The notes below the pieces were generated by a model. The model made no database searches. It had not been told where the DNA came from and saw only the letters and a program-made list of their open reading frames with translations. A program made the translations under genes and the position numbers. Below, in pieces: positions 10,771 to 23,287 of a stretch of 64,000 bases of DNA. Origin of the DNA: Clytia hemisphaerica (Eukaryota > Cnidaria > Hydrozoa > Leptothecata > Clytiidae); assembly GCA_902728285.1 (NCBI GenBank), contig CACVBU010000004.1:78415-142414 (forward strand). The letters are read 5' to 3'. Numbering within the stretch: the first letter of the stretch is position 1; each line of letters starts with the position of its first letter.

Positions 10771-13700
10771 TATTCTTTCTCAACATTGTCAGCAGATAAC
10801 AGGTCTTCGACTGCATCAATTGGGTAATTGTTCGGCACCCCATTCAGATTGGATCTCCAATAAGTTGTTCTCTCTACAGGTCGGCTATCACTTTCTCCTG
10901 AGAAATATCGTATAACATTGAAATCGGTATCAGAAGATTGTCTTTTGTTGCCCAGTATAACTAAATCTGTTGTGTTTCGAACACATTTCATACGTATGGT
11001 TTCAAAGTTCATTAGTATTTTAGCCATGCGTAGAAAGGACGCATGCGCACGATAATTATTCTCAAGCACAAGACCATCTTCAAATGATGCGGCTGTTAGT
11101 TCTTTCACTGGAGTTTGGATTGTTGTGTCCATTTGGGTAAATCTCATAGTTCTTCCTTATTTCAGAAAAGAAAAAGAAAATATATCAGTAGTTTAAAAAT
11201 TTCAGAAAAATATAGATTTACAGTCAACTCGTTCTAATTCAAATTCTTATCATTCGAGTCTTCCTGAAAGAGGTTTGAAATACTCTCTGCAATTCGAATC
11301 AAATTTTTTGTACCTTAAAAGGTGGGAGTCTACCGTAAAATGAAAAATCATCGAAAAAATTTTCGAATTCTGGTTTTTGGGTGTTTTGAGATTCTAAGGT
11401 CTATCTGAACATCTCCTGAAAATTTCAGAGCTATATCTTTATCATTCAGGCCGCAGTGAGCATCTTTATCCTGCTGGGTACTTGAAAAAATCGCCCTAGC
11501 AACGGAAAAAATCCCGTTGCTATGGACTTATTTCTTCAATCTCGGCCGAAACATAGCAATGTCATACGCCAAAAGAAAGCTCTTTTTACGCCTTTTTCGA
11601 GCGTCAAAATATTATTTTTCGTGGCATTACGTAATCCTTAAAATTAAAAATGGTAGCTTCAGTAGTGGAACACATCAAAACAATCTGAAAAGCAAGCTGT
11701 ATAAAGCAACATTCTGCAGATTTCTTGGCAAGTTTTAGATCAAAACTTAATCTCTTTGATGGAAATGATTCATTTAAATGAAGAATGGACTCTACAGAAG
11801 CTATAAAGTTGCTGCACATTGGTTATGTTGCTGGATTTCTGCAAAAAACATTCAAGTTGTCGGCATTTTGTTTTGAGCATAGACAGTGTGCTTTTGATGG
11901 CTCACATAAACTTTTGTAGTGGATTTAGATGTAACTGAGATATTTCGAAGCACAGCATGATGTAACAGAAATAGAAATGTGCATTATAATGAATTGGACC
12001 TAACTTCTGGAGACACACATTCTCATCTGACACCCGCCATTCATAACCGCCTAGCCTAGGCGGTAACCGAAGGCGCCTCTGGTCAAGCCAGCTCATTGTC
12101 AATTCAAGTCTATGTGAATAAAAATATGAATTAGAAAAGTTTCCATGCCTACAGAGAGTCATGCTGGACTTTCAATGAACCACTGATGTGTCTGTTTTCA
12201 CCCAAATTTGATGTTATCGCAAGATTACTGCAAAGTTTGCTATGTTTACATAACTTTAGCTCAACATTTTTTGTTGATTTTTGGATAATTTATCAATTTT
12301 TGTGAAATGTTTTACTTTAACTTATGAAACTTGACTGGTTTGATAAGTATTCAGTGAAGAAATTTTTTGAAAAGAGCTTTCTAGCTTAAAATGATACCCA
12401 TTTTGTCTTTTTTTTTGATTTTCTCAAAAACGCGTTTCCGGGGGTTTGCAAACACCTTGTCAGAAAAATCTCAGGATTGGAAAGTGCTAGAGACTTGAAA
12501 TTTTCAGGGAAGTTGCCTGGTACGATTGCATGGAATGAGTTAATTGAAAAGTTTCAAAATTGGTTTCCTGATTTTTTATTCCAAAAAATCAGTTTTTTCA
12601 GTTTCTAAACCCTGGAAAAATTTTTTTTTCACTCATTCTGTAATTTATTCCATATACTGAGCTTTAAAAAAAAAATAACTTTGTAGGTCACCTCAGTGTT
12701 TCAGAAAACCTGACACAAGCAAAATATAGTATTTTACCCCCTGATTGATTTTACCCCGTCTGTGGTTATTTTCAATTTTTTTTCTAAATTTTAGAAACCT
12801 TAATAGTTGATTAACATTTCCTGAAAATTTCATCAAAAATATTAAGCAGTTGTTGAGTTATTGCAAAATATGTAATTTTTGTCTTTTTAAATCTTCGGGT
12901 AGACTCTCACCCTAAAGATCAATTTATAGAGAGCCAACTGCAAATCTATCTAATGAAATAATACTTGAAATAAAATAAGATTTCGTGAAATAGCTTTCTA
13001 GATTTTTCGTGAAAAAGTTAGCAAGTCTACCTATAATTTAAGAAAATTGGAACAAAATTCTTCCTTCAAAGTAAATGAAATTCGAACCTGAACATCGTAT
13101 ATGAATTTTTCGTTGGTCTTTCCATGGATATATTGTGTATCGTCGCAAACCGTTTGGTATATTGAAATGTTCTTTCAAAGCAATACAGGAAGCGTTTTTA
13201 CCAAGTAAAATGTCTTAAAAATAGATGATTGATTTGGTAAATGAATTTTGTGAAATCAGCCCACTGTTAATTGGATAATAGTTAAAACGACTTTTGAAAC
13301 AGTTTTTTCTACTAAAACAATGAAAATAAAGAGTTTGTAAAAAAGAACGTTATGCAGATTGTACATGGTGTCTGGAAAAAAGCATCAAGTTTGAACATAT
13401 CATTGCAGAGAAAAGTTTGTGCGTGGATCATCGCCGAAATATGAGAAAGCATAGCCTTATTCCATAGAAAAGTTTGTTTTTTAAAAGGTATTAATCGATA
13501 ACCTTTTTTATTAATCCTTTGTTGCACAAAATATACATATTTAAAAAAGGAGGGGGAACTTAAAGGCTTGGGGACACCATCCCACCAACCTGAAACGCTT
13601 TTTCGTGTCTCAACCCCATTTTTATTTCTATCATTAAAAGTGAAATCTCATTTTTGCCTCTGGGACAATGAAGCAAAATTGATTCGAATCTTCTTTTTGG

Positions 13701-16054
13701 GACAAAATCAGCGTGTCTTTTGGGTATTTCCCTAACTTTTTGTCCCATGAACAAAAAAAGAAACCATGGGACGCACACTTTTTTCTTGTGTTGGTGGGAT
13801 GGAGCATGTTGCATTGCACCAGCGCAAAAAAAAACTTCTCGTGTCCCCAAGCCTTAAAATACAACTTTGTGAAGATACACATCAAACACTCATCAATATT
13901 TATTACTCATAGTTGTGTTTCAACTCGATACTTTTTTCCGGACACCCTGTTGTGGATAGAACATAAAACCAACCGAAAACGATTTAAGATAACATTTTCA
14001 AGATCAACGATCATGCATAAAAACCCCACAAAGACCTTCCCTTTACACAAGGATGGATGTATCTTTACACTGCATTTTAAAAAATAGACAAAATTTACCA
14101 ATAGACACGTCTAGAAGAATAATACACGATGAAACGAATCAAAATACAGAGATTAGCATTAAATTAGTGAGGGCCAGGGCCAGGGACAATTTTTTACTTT
14201 TAGTGGGATTAAGTATTAGGTTATGAGTATCCCTCGTTCAAATGATGAAATTTTTTTAAGTTTAGGAACGTAGAATAATTTCCCCAATTTCTTCAATACA
14301 TGACGGTTATTTTCTTTCGTTAAACAACCCCCTAAAAGCCGGAAAGATCTCTATTTTCCTCGAAGCAACGAGATTGTTGCACCCTTCTTTTATCTTACCT
14401 TGTGAAATCGTCGAGGGTGTCAATGGACCTTAAAAAAAGAAAAGAAAAAAATGATTTAAACCAGCATTGCTACAGTTTACACAAGAGATAATTATGTTTA
14501 AAACGAAGGATGGTAATATGTAGCCCAGCATTGGTTAAATCTTAAATTATAATTAATTTAGTCAGAGAAACCGAAGTTTTCAATTCCACGGGATAAAACC
14601 CCGGGGATGGGGGGGCACTCAAGGTAAATAAGTGGAGCCAATCTTTACTGTGAAAGCACAGGCTGAAATCATACATCACCCGGTGTCGACCAATCCAGAT
14701 TCTATTCAGCGCGCAATCAAGGCACACGACCATCCAAGATCTTGGATTAAGTTCAAAGTTGATTTTTTTTTCGTGTCATTGAAAACACAGCTTAAAAATG
14801 TCATCAACACCTTTTAGAAAGAGTCAAGAATCATAACATGAAGATTTGTCAATTATTTCGATTCCATTAAAGTAAAATTACCATAATTAATAGCTTAGTA
14901 ATTACTGTTATGCATTTGGGAATCATGTAGAAGATTTATTTTTAAAGAAACCCATTTCAATTACACTTGGAGATTTCTGAGGAATTTGTCAATAGTAACA
15001 TGTATATTGATACAGTCTGCTAAGACATTAGTATGGTAATATTTACTCTTCATCTTTGATTCTTTCTACAGTGATTGACTGACACATGTGCGATAGAATT
15101 TATGAAAAACGACGTAATCTTGACTGAAGCATATCATTAATAATAATTACCAGTTTCATTGCAATGTTTGCCAGTGTATGGAGGGAAACAATGGAGACAT
15201 TGATATGTTTTAGTCAAACGGTTCGGTGAGCAAATACTTCCATGTTCACATAACAATACATTCTCCGTACAGGGATTCTGAAACGAAAAAATTTCATAAT
15301 AGACCTTTTCATAAATTACGTCACGAACATCACTTGCCTCGTATTCAAATAATTACAATGGTGATCACATGCCTTGAGACATTAAATGGTTTTTTATAAA
15401 AAGAATAAGTACCGTAATAAAATCCGCTAGGAGTTAATCACCGTGGCAATAATTTCAAAACGTGCCGTAATTTGTAAAAGGTCCCGGGAGTACATTTTTG
15501 AGGCATTTAAGTTCTCGGGTAGGGTCTGAACTATTTTAGTATTGGGTCAGTAAACTATAAGGGATGAATACTTCAGTATTTCGTTATCTACAGTGGTCTT
15601 GTAGTCAAACGGTAGAGCATCGGACTACTGCATGCATATAAATTTGCTTTAAAGATTATAAATATAAACTTACCCAAATTTCATAAGAATCATATTGGTT
15701 CTCGTGTAAGATGTAAGTAAGAGAAGCACGGAAAACTTCGGCAGAACAGCGACATAACCCATGATTTTCTCGCCATGTCCAGGTGACACACATTGGTTTT
15801 CTCATACAAGTATCAGCACATTCCGTTTTAGAGGAGCCACCGAAATCACAATCGATATTTCTACTAAGTGTAGCCCATCCATTATATCCACGAGTTAATT
15901 TCTTGAATCGCATATACTGTACATGTGTTTGTTGTCTGGTGATGTTTGTTGATTGCCACATATATGTTTGGTTTGATGCAAAGGTGTGAGCTGATGTTAA
16001 TATTAACTGTAAAACCGTGATAGCGTGTAGGTTGAATGTTAGATACAGCATCAT
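10650..16054 (-). CDS. Gene A: secreted PAN/EGF/fibrinogen-like protein, five exons
   Basis: Exons in coding order: 16054-15674 (signal peptide and PAN/apple), 15277-15151 (EGF), 14428-14399 (30-base linker exon), 13213-13088, and 11155-10650 with stop TGA. Junction phases 0, 1, 1, 1 all match; total 389 residues. Residues 1-27 form a hydrophobic signal peptide. The PAN part shows DCDFGGSSKTECADTC then CVTWTWRENHGLCRC. The EGF exon starts NPC and shows the six-cysteine pattern ending TGKHC. Exon 4 carries NASCIALKEHFNIPNGL, resembling the start of fibrinogen-type domains; the same pattern in gene B supports it. The last exon ends FGPEG then a stop inside the tandem array. Likely extracellular, a lectin or matrix protein by architecture; ligand unknown. 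The start was chosen as the paired Met that both copies share. Confidence 0.85.
11321..12913. mobile_element. 1.6-kb insertion in intron 4 of gene A, present only in copy A
   Basis: Ends are imperfect inverted repeats: GGTGGGAGTCTACCGT at the left, GGGTAGACTCTCACC at the right. Copy B (about 30440) reads CCTTAAAGAAC straight through, whereas copy A has TAAA on both sides, giving a likely 4-bp (3-4) target duplication. The interior has no supported gene. It was inserted after the segmental duplication, or lost from copy B. Confidence 0.7.
13565..13853. repeat. MITE with GGCTTGGGGACAC ends, copy 1
   Basis: Left end GGCTTGGGGACACC, right end GTGTCCCCAAGCC, flanked by TTAAA on both sides (TTAA-type target site). 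Copies: 31076-31353, at the paralogous position, and 45913-46131, independent. Lies between exons 3 and 4 of gene A. Confidence 0.85.
14429..15150. other. Intron 2 of gene A
   Basis: No gene. A strong pyrimidine tract (in the minus orientation) precedes the 30-base exon at 14428. The segment 14630-15090 exists twice more, at 33950-34400 and 42600-43060, so it has been copied independently of the main duplication. Confidence 0.6.
15593..15637 (+). repeat. tRNA-like A-box remnant upstream of gene A exon 2
   Basis: Matches 40218-40256 but is cut off before the B box by a deletion of about 200 bases relative to copy B. Confidence 0.5.
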
Positions 16055-16390
16055 TGTCCGATGATATTTAGCCTGTACCAGATGTCTACACTTTATGCCC
16101 TTTATGTATTATGAATGTTCGTCTAGAGCCTTTACATCACTTCATAACTTTTAAAGTAAAGTAAAGTAAAGTAAATGAATAATGATTAGCCCGCTAAGTT
16201 TAGAAGTTAAGTTTAGAATAACAAAATTTCGAGAAAAAAAACAAAAACGAATCAATTAAAGATTTTTTCGTATAAGCTGCAGCGGAAACAAAACCTATAA
16301 CAGCAGGTCTAACCTCGCGGACAAGTATTAGTTAAATAATAATAAAAATAGTAATAAAGCTTTACAGGTTTGTAGGCCACTGTGAAGACA
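16055..16390. promoter_or_regulatory. 5' flank of gene A
   Basis: Conserved with the 5' flank of gene B (40885-41070), including a short (AAAGT) repeat at about 16156 and the tract GCCCGCTAAGTTTAGAAGTT. No clear TATA box can be assigned. Promoter status is inferred only from position and conservation. Confidence 0.35.
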
Positions 16391-16519
16391 CATGGGCCTC
16401 TATAAACCGCTCGTACTTTTTACAATGATCTTTTTGAGTTTCTTTCGCGGGCTCCCCCGGACTTTCCTTTTTGTGTTGTCTCCTTTGATTTTAGCATTCA
16501 TTTTTTCGGCTTCCTTACA

Positions 16520-17800
16520 CCATTCATATCATACAGAATTTTTGCTTCCTTTAGCTTTCCGAGTTTTTTTTTTCTTACAAAAAACACCAGCTTAAATCTA
16601 TTGATCCCATACCAACCAAAATCAAAGACATAACCATCCATTACCAACTAGAAAAACCTTAACCTTAAAATGAATAATCAACAAACAAGTGAATAATTGA
16701 AAAAGATAAAACCTGCTAGATAAGTGTAAGCCCTTCAAAAAATCTTACAGCATAAATGCTGTGTAATTCTCAAAAAATACAGCAGGTAAGTGATGTGATA
16801 AAGCTGTTTCAAAATTAATATTTCCTCCCTATTTCATTAAAGAATACTGTAAGTGACATGACAAGATTCTCAGAAAAAGTCCTTCCCCCTTCGCTGTAAA
16901 AATTTTGAATGAATCACCAACGATTCTTGAATCAATCATAAAGACTGGCAGTCTTTAAAGCTAAAAGGCGCTTCAATGAATGAACACCAAATTTTCATAA
17001 GGTCTTAAGTAAAATTTTACGTGCATGTGAAAAAAGCTTTAGTAGAAGCAGAAAAGTCACCCTTGGCTTGGCACATCTCTGTGTTATTGAAAAACAATGG
17101 AGCGATCGTGTAAGACCCGTTCGGCTCCATAGAAGCCCGGGGGTACTAGAGTTGCAAGCTAACGGGTATGTGCCGCAAAAATCGAGGAAAAAACTGATTT
17201 CTCGGGATTTTGTGACCCTTATTGGAACTTTTGGCTGTTTTTACAAGCCTTAGGGGGACTGAACATAGATTTTGTGATTTTTACGACCCTTCGAAGGTCC
17301 AAAAAAGGCACCCTTAAGGGCGGCACATACCCGTACTTGCCTTAGTACCCCCCCCATAGAACTCATTCACAAAATTATTCTTCTATTGCTTGTGGTTTCG
17401 ATCAATAGATTAAAGCTGGTGATTTTTTATGAAGAAAAATAACTCGGAAAGCTAAAGGAACCAAAAATTCCCGAGTTAAAAATTCAAAAATAACTCGGAA
17501 AGATAAAGGAAGCAAAAATTCCCGAGTTAAAAATTCAAAAATAACTCGGAAAGCTAAAGGAAGAAATAATTCCCGAGTTAAAAAATGAAAAATTACTCGG
17601 AAAGTTAAAGGAAGCAAAAATTCCCGAGTTAAAAAATGAAAATAACTCGGAAAGTTAAAGGAAGCAAAAATTCCCGAGTTAAAAAATGAAAAATGGCGTC
17701 ACTAAATTCCAAAAATGACGTCATAGCTCGGGATAACTCGGTTTTTTCTTAACTCGGTTTGTTTAACTCGGACAAAATAACTCGGGAATTCCGGGCCTCA
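16520..17800. mobile_element. Foldback-like element with AACTCGG repeats
   Basis: A segment at 16524-16606 is inverted relative to 17399-17490 (both carry the AGCTGGTG/CACCAGCT and AACTCGGAAAGCTAAAGGAA motifs). The right arm is expanded to five units of about 51 bp (17441-17690), each ending CCGAGTT, so each unit is itself partly palindromic. The outer ends are not clear. Open frames across it are translations of the repeat, not genes. Confidence 0.6.
17137..17354. repeat. Palindromic repeat with GGTATGTGCCGC
   Basis: Outer arms of about 35 bases, GGGGGTACTAG...GGTATGTGCCGC and GCGGCACATACC...TAGTACCCCC, are inverted. Nested in the loop of the foldback element. From memory, sequences of this type are abundant in anthozoan genomes; this was not searched. 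Confidence 0.6.
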
Positions 17801-18599
17801 TATAAAAAAGCTTGTAAATTAAAATTGATGAGTAAGCAAACGATATCACTCTTATTTAAAATCAAAACTTTAAATAATATTTCAGTCATGATTATTTTGA
17901 CGAGCAGAAAACCATTATTTAATTTACCAATTAAATAAAACGCTAAAAATGTACGTTAAATTTCCCTCCAATCCCAATTGAACCTGCGAGTGATCGATTT
18001 TGTTTTAAATAAGAAAAATATTAATGAAGGTGACAGAAAATAGTTTCATGTGAAAGTTCTTTACCTTGATCGATTCAACTTAAAACATATGATTGTGAAA
18101 CTTTATATAATTTTATGATTCAATCTTTCAATTGCCATTCAATATTGAACTATTTTTATTTTGTGTTGAAAGTGACATAGTAACACTGAATGAATTTTCA
18201 AGGAGGTTCGATTTTTGACTGTAGGGGTGGCCCAATGAAAAAGATACAGGATGTCTCCACGGAAAAGAAAAAACATAGAAATTATATTGATTTAAATCAA
18301 AAAAATATAATTCTGATTCATTTCAACAAGTAGTGAATTGACCATTGCCAACTAACTCATTGAGATCTAACGTCCTGTGATTCGGTATTGTACCGCGTGA
18401 AGCATTTTTGCGAGAAGAAATTTTTGCAGAATTTAATTTTGCACTTTTTTGACAAATCCGTGCTATTAAATTCCGCGAAAGCCGATTATTTTTCAGGATT
18501 TAAAAATCACCTGCTATAAAATAGTCTTTTTATGGCAAAATATGTCATTTTATAAACAAAAAGTTCTCTCAACAGTGAAATTAAGGGCTCAATTTTGAG

Positions 18600-19950
18600 A
18601 TTTTACACCAACTTAAATGGCAATTTCTGCATTATAACTTTTAAACCTGTTAAACATGTCCTGTTAAACCAAAGACGTAGAAAAGAAAGACGTCGCAGCG
18701 CATAATTATGCAAAATTATCTCTTTGTTCGGAGAAAAGAAATTTTTCCCCTTTGATCTAACGTTAGTTTCCGACAAGATCCAAAAAAATGGCCGCCAAAA
18801 ATCGAAGGCTACCAAATTTAGAACTACTCGTCCATGTAATTTTGCTAATTATGGTCTAATTATCATGAAGTATGTCAACAAATTGGATTGGTTGTCTTAT
18901 AAAATAATTATTCTTTCCATTTCTACTGTTTGAACCTTGAACTTTGGCCAGAAGGAAGGAATTTTGCAAAAACAAGATGGCTGGCTGGTTTCTGTGTATT
19001 TACTAAAATGACCTAAAGAATGGCTCTGAAGTACTATGTTAGAGAATTTTTTTATGATTGAAAATAATTTTTTAGTATTGTTATAGGACCAAACTTTCAA
19101 ATTAAGGTTTTCTGTTAGTTTACCTTGCTTCAAGTTTGTTTAGATGAAAAGTATTCCATTTAATTTCAACCATGGATTCATTTGATTTTGATATAATGTT
19201 TTTTATTTATTTAGATGCAAAATAGCTATATAAAAAAGCTCAAACATTCTTTATTTCAAAAACAGATGGCCGACTACAAGGATAACTTCTCTTTTAACTA
19301 GGATATCTTCAACAGACATGATGAAATGTGATCAGAACACTGCTCAATTTGTCACTGTTGGATTGATTTTTGGGATATCTTGATATATATTGTGGCTTGG
19401 CTGGAGCCTTGGTAGATTGGATAATTATCAATAGCGATAGCGATGATACTTACTAAAAAGATTGCTACTAACACTAACAATATTTGGAATAATCCTAAAA
19501 TTTGGATAATGTATTGTTCACACTGTCACCAGAAACAGAGCTCAACAGGCTGCAAACTGAAATTGTGAGGATTATTGCATCGGTATTTGAAAATATTTTG
19601 ATGCATTTGGTAAAATTGTGATTATGTCATTTGCAGAAGAGAGTGGGCTAAAATACACATATTGATTATGCCTGGGTCATTGACTAAATAAGCGCCATCT
19701 GCTATCTCATGGACAGAATCTGAGATTTACAAAATTATGTACGTTTGATTGACTAAAAATTTGGAAAGAATATAAAAAGCTTGAAAATCATTTTAGAAAC
19801 AGTGTGCCAAATTTTTAATTCAGCTAGACTGGTTTCTTGCAAATTCGATGTCCTTTGGCTAAATAAATTTAACAAATTAGCAAACTATACTTCTAAAGTC
19901 ATTGCATTATCTTTCAAGGAACTGACGTCACTTTAATAAAAAACAAAAGA
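18600..19950. other. No supported gene
   Basis: AT-rich sequence after the end of duplication copy A. Only short chance frames are seen. Confidence 0.5.
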
Positions 19951-19958
19951 CGTAAAAC

Positions 19959-20077
19959 GTAACCTCGTCCCCGTGTATCCTAGCCTTTATTTACGTTACT
20001 GATTGACGCCAGAGAATATTATCTACCGCTATCAGTAAGCATAAAAAAGCTGATAATACGCGGGGGAACGAGGTTGC
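19959..20077. mobile_element. 119-bp MITE with 7-bp target duplication
   Basis: Ends GTAACCTCGTCCCC and GGGGAACGAGGTTGC are inverted. Flanked by GTAAAAC at 19952-19958 and 20078-20084. The homologous segment at 58883-58900 has a single GTAAAAC and no element, so it is the empty site. A 7-8 bp duplication fits hAT or P-like families; the family is not proven. Confidence 0.88.
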
Positions 20078-20396
20078 GTAAAACATAATAGACCAGCTTC
20101 GCGTTGCAGGATAGGAAAAGGCTCTGCTACTTAGGCTGTAGGACGTGCCAGGTACTGCAATTACGTAGAATATGACACTCTAAGCTTACGTTAGCTTCAC
20201 GCTCAGTATGTTCGTTGTTTTAGCATATCCAAACTAATCTCACGGCTTTTTCTAGATTATTATTTCTCACTGTTTGGACTTATTTCCCCGATTTTTGAGT
20301 ACAATAAACGACTGTTTTGGTGTTGGAAAAACCGGTTCCGGCCTAACAAAGATAAACATGCGAGACCTTTCTTTTGAGTAATAGAAATTCACCTAC

Positions 20397-20501
20397 CACC
20401 AAACAAACAATGAAAGGAAAAGCCACCAGCCCGTCATGAAGATTTGGTTGATCATGCGATAGGTGAATGAAACATATATTGGTAACGGGATGAGCTGAAA
20501 C
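20397..20501 (-). CDS. Possible exon encoding a membrane segment
   Basis: 105 bases between a good acceptor (TTTCTAG) and donor (GTAGGT). One frame is open and hydrophobic: ...PLPIYVSFTYRMI... then MTGWWLFLSLFVWW. A second copy at about 59170-59277 keeps that frame but has donor GTCGGT. A third near 62460 is truncated. No neighbouring exons were found, so it may be an exon carried by the dispersed repeat. Confidence 0.3.
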
Positions 20502-21882
20502 CTAGAAAAAAGTAGATCAAACAATAAATGAGAAAAGACAATGACGAAAGACCGTCTACAGCAATGAGTTTTAAAATTAGCTGTAGTTTGTGTACAGACA
20601 AAGTGAAAACGTGCCGTGCGTGGAGTATCAGAATCTGCCCGGAGATTACTGAGATGTTTGCATGTGAACATTATTCAAAAGTAAACGAGAAAAGGGAAAT
20701 CCCCACTTGGTGTTTTATTATTCAAACAATTTCTAAAACAACTGAATGAGAAGTGGGGAAAACTAAATGGTCTGAAAAAAGCTTAACATCTATTATAAGA
20801 TAAAATAACGGTATTTCCCCTCAGACGACTTTAAACCACAAGCAGAATACATATTAAAAGTGTTTCAAGCAATAGAATTGAATTAACATTCTCGAACCGT
20901 GGTCCGTTCGGGATTGGTTATCCGGAATTTCTCTCGTCAGAACGCTAGCGACCTTGGTCAGTCGTGATGGCTCGGTGACGCCTAAAGTCACTGCCCGATC
21001 CTAAGCCCTCTGGGATTGACCGCACCTTTTCCAAAAATATATTTTTAAATAATCTATATCTATCAGCTTGGAAAGGCCATGCACATTACGAAATCACCTT
21101 TTTCTACATAGCACTTCAAAGTTCAAATCAAACAAAATTTGCTGCAATCTCCAAGTTGACAAAAAAAAACTGTTATGGACGGCTATGTATATGTAGAAGA
21201 TTTAAACTAATTTTGTTGAACCCCGGGGAGGGGGTACTAGGGCAAAATGCGTCGCTGGTCAGGGTACCTTGCTTTTTTAGCCTCCACGAGTCCAAGGTAG
21301 GGTCGCAAAAACATCAAAATAGAAAAATCAGTTCCTCGTAGGGTGCCTTTTTAGGAAAATTTGGGGATAGAGTAGAAAATTTGAGAAAAATTTGGAACTT
21401 CAGTCCCATTCATAGTCTAGCAAGCTAAACGACTAATTTATTCATAGTAGAAATGAAGCAAAAAGTAATGAATGGAACAATTTTAGTCGTCTAGAAACCT
21501 TTGTGCACTAACTCCAAACAAAGGAAAGGGTCAATATTGCAATTATAATTTTTTCCTGCTCAAAATAATTCTTGAGAAAAAAAATATGCGTGGATTTGTG
21601 TATTGAAAGTTTTTCATTTGAGTTGATTTCGTTTTGAGAGTTTGTTGTTGCTTGATAAATTGTTTTCTCGCTACGCAAGTTTCTGCGTAGCTAGCCGGGG
21701 TATCTATAAGGCTGGAACACCGGATTTTCCCAGTCGTTTATACAAACTAAATCTCGTATTATTATTATTACTAGTCATAGCTTTCACTAAATGCCCCCAC
21801 ATAAAGATCATGTCATGCACTTATAAAGCTTTAATGCTTTAAAGATTAAACATTAAAAAATAATCAGGAATAATTGATTGAT

Positions 21883-22025
<143 letters not shown>

Positions 22026-22239
22026 GGCGTTTGCTTGAAAAAAAAAATTATATTCCATTATAAAAAAATACATACTTGATGAATTCATGCAGCTTGATAA
22101 CTTAATAAAATTTAAGGAAAAGCTGGAAAAGCCTCTCAAAAATATATTTAAAAAGTTATGCGAAAGCATCCAACGAGGACCTTTTTTTAAATATCTGTTT
22201 CCCAAGCATAGCCTTCCTGGAAAATTTGATCTGTTGGCC

Positions 22240-22620
22240 GAACATTTCAAAAATCTTATTCCTAGAAAAAAAGATCTGTTTCTCCGCAAAACCTAAATTT
22301 TTAATCTCAAAGTATCTTTCCTAGAAAATTTGATCTGTTTCCACAATTTTCAGAATTAAGAATTTGATCTGTTTTCCCAAATAGGATATCTGTTTCCAAT
22401 GCAATATCATCTTTTTTGGAAACAGATATCTGTTTCCCAATTTATTATGTCATCTCCTAGAAATATTGATCTGTTTCTCGCTGATGACGTCATCAGCTGG
22501 AGCAGGGAAACAGATAGTTTTAAGGAAAAGGTCTCTCCTAGAAAATCGGATCTGTTTCTCCAATTTTCAAAAAAAGCTCTCTCCTGGAAAAGGGAAACAG
22601 ATATTTCGGGGAAATGGGCT
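22240..22620. repeat. Irregular repeat of a TTTGATCTGTTTC motif
   Basis: Around eight copies of CCTAGAAAA(T)TTGATCTGTTTC in both orientations, with an inverted centre GGAAACAGATATCTGTTTCC near 22420-22440. Resembles a small foldback or satellite. Open frames here follow the repeat. Confidence 0.7.
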
Positions 22621-23287
22621 CGTTGGCTGCTTCTGGTTATGTATGGTATCATTATCTTACTGATTTTCACATCTCCTGTTTGTTTGTTTTTTCTCCTAGT
22701 TTCTTTCTTATAACGATATATGTCATGATTATTATTCACTAAATAGACCTTTTCTAATAATGTCGCAGACATCTTAGATTGTAGGCAAAATATATGGACA
22801 TACGCAGTGAATAAATACACAAAGTAACCAATCAGAAATAGCTTGTTTTTTTTTCATTGGCTGCTATATTTCAACATTGCTACTTTGCCTAATAAACAAT
22901 AGTCAAGAGGATACTGCGTATAAAATTTATCAAAAAGTTCTGCGCCATCTTAAGTTGGGTGAAATAGAAACTCACTTATCCTAGTTAAGGCCCGGGCTCC
23001 ACTAGCGTACGCTGTGATTCCACTTCTCAAGCAAAATCTTCTATGTTGTTGGTCAAAAGAAAAGTAAAGGAATGCCATTGTGGTTCATTCAGACGTACAG
23101 TCGAGAAAAGTTAAAATGCGCCTAAATTTCTTTTCAAGTGCATAGTCCTTTTTCATGATGCAATCTTTTCTCCAAGCTGATCGCAGCGCAGACAATGAAG
23201 AGACGTGCCTTCAGGAAGCTAGACTTTTTGAGTTTATAGCTAGCGATATACTTTCCCTTTATGGTGTTTCTGTATGACTGTCTGTGC
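22620..23287. other. No supported gene
   Basis: Unique-looking AT-rich sequence; no coding or RNA signal seen. Confidence 0.45.

Larger units (their letters stand above)
7460..18600. repeat. Segmental duplication, copy A
   Basis: Matches 28385-43400 in the same order and orientation, with large insertions and deletions between them. Shared landmarks: calmodulin-like last exon (7467/28393), all five secreted-gene exons, a MITE with GGCTTGGGGACAC ends (13565/31076), and a tract reading GGCCCAATGAAAAAGATACA (18230/42488). The left boundary lies inside the calmodulin last intron, since sequence just before the acceptor differs between copies. Confidence 0.9.
19900..21400. repeat. 1.5-kb dispersed segment, copy 1 of 3
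   Basis: Matches 58830-60430 and, in part, 62450-63790. The most conserved part is an unusually GC-rich 140-base block around 20895-21035 (GGTCCGTTCGGGATTGG ... TCTGGGATTGACCGCACC). The block has no open frame and no recognised RNA fold. Copies differ by small indels. Confidence 0.85.

Noticed and set aside
13312-14101. Several 60-130-codon frames around 13.3-14.1 kb
   Set aside because: They overlap the GGCTTGGGGACAC MITE and intron sequence; the frames are not kept in copy B.
17402-17617. Open frame with repeated FRVIFEFLTREF text
   Set aside because: Direct translation of the 51-bp AACTCGG tandem repeat.
16392-17810. GGGCCTC direct repeats as target duplication of the AACTCGG foldback
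   Set aside because: The flanking copies (16393 and 17795) differ by an indel and the adjoining element ends are not inverted, so chance cannot be excluded.
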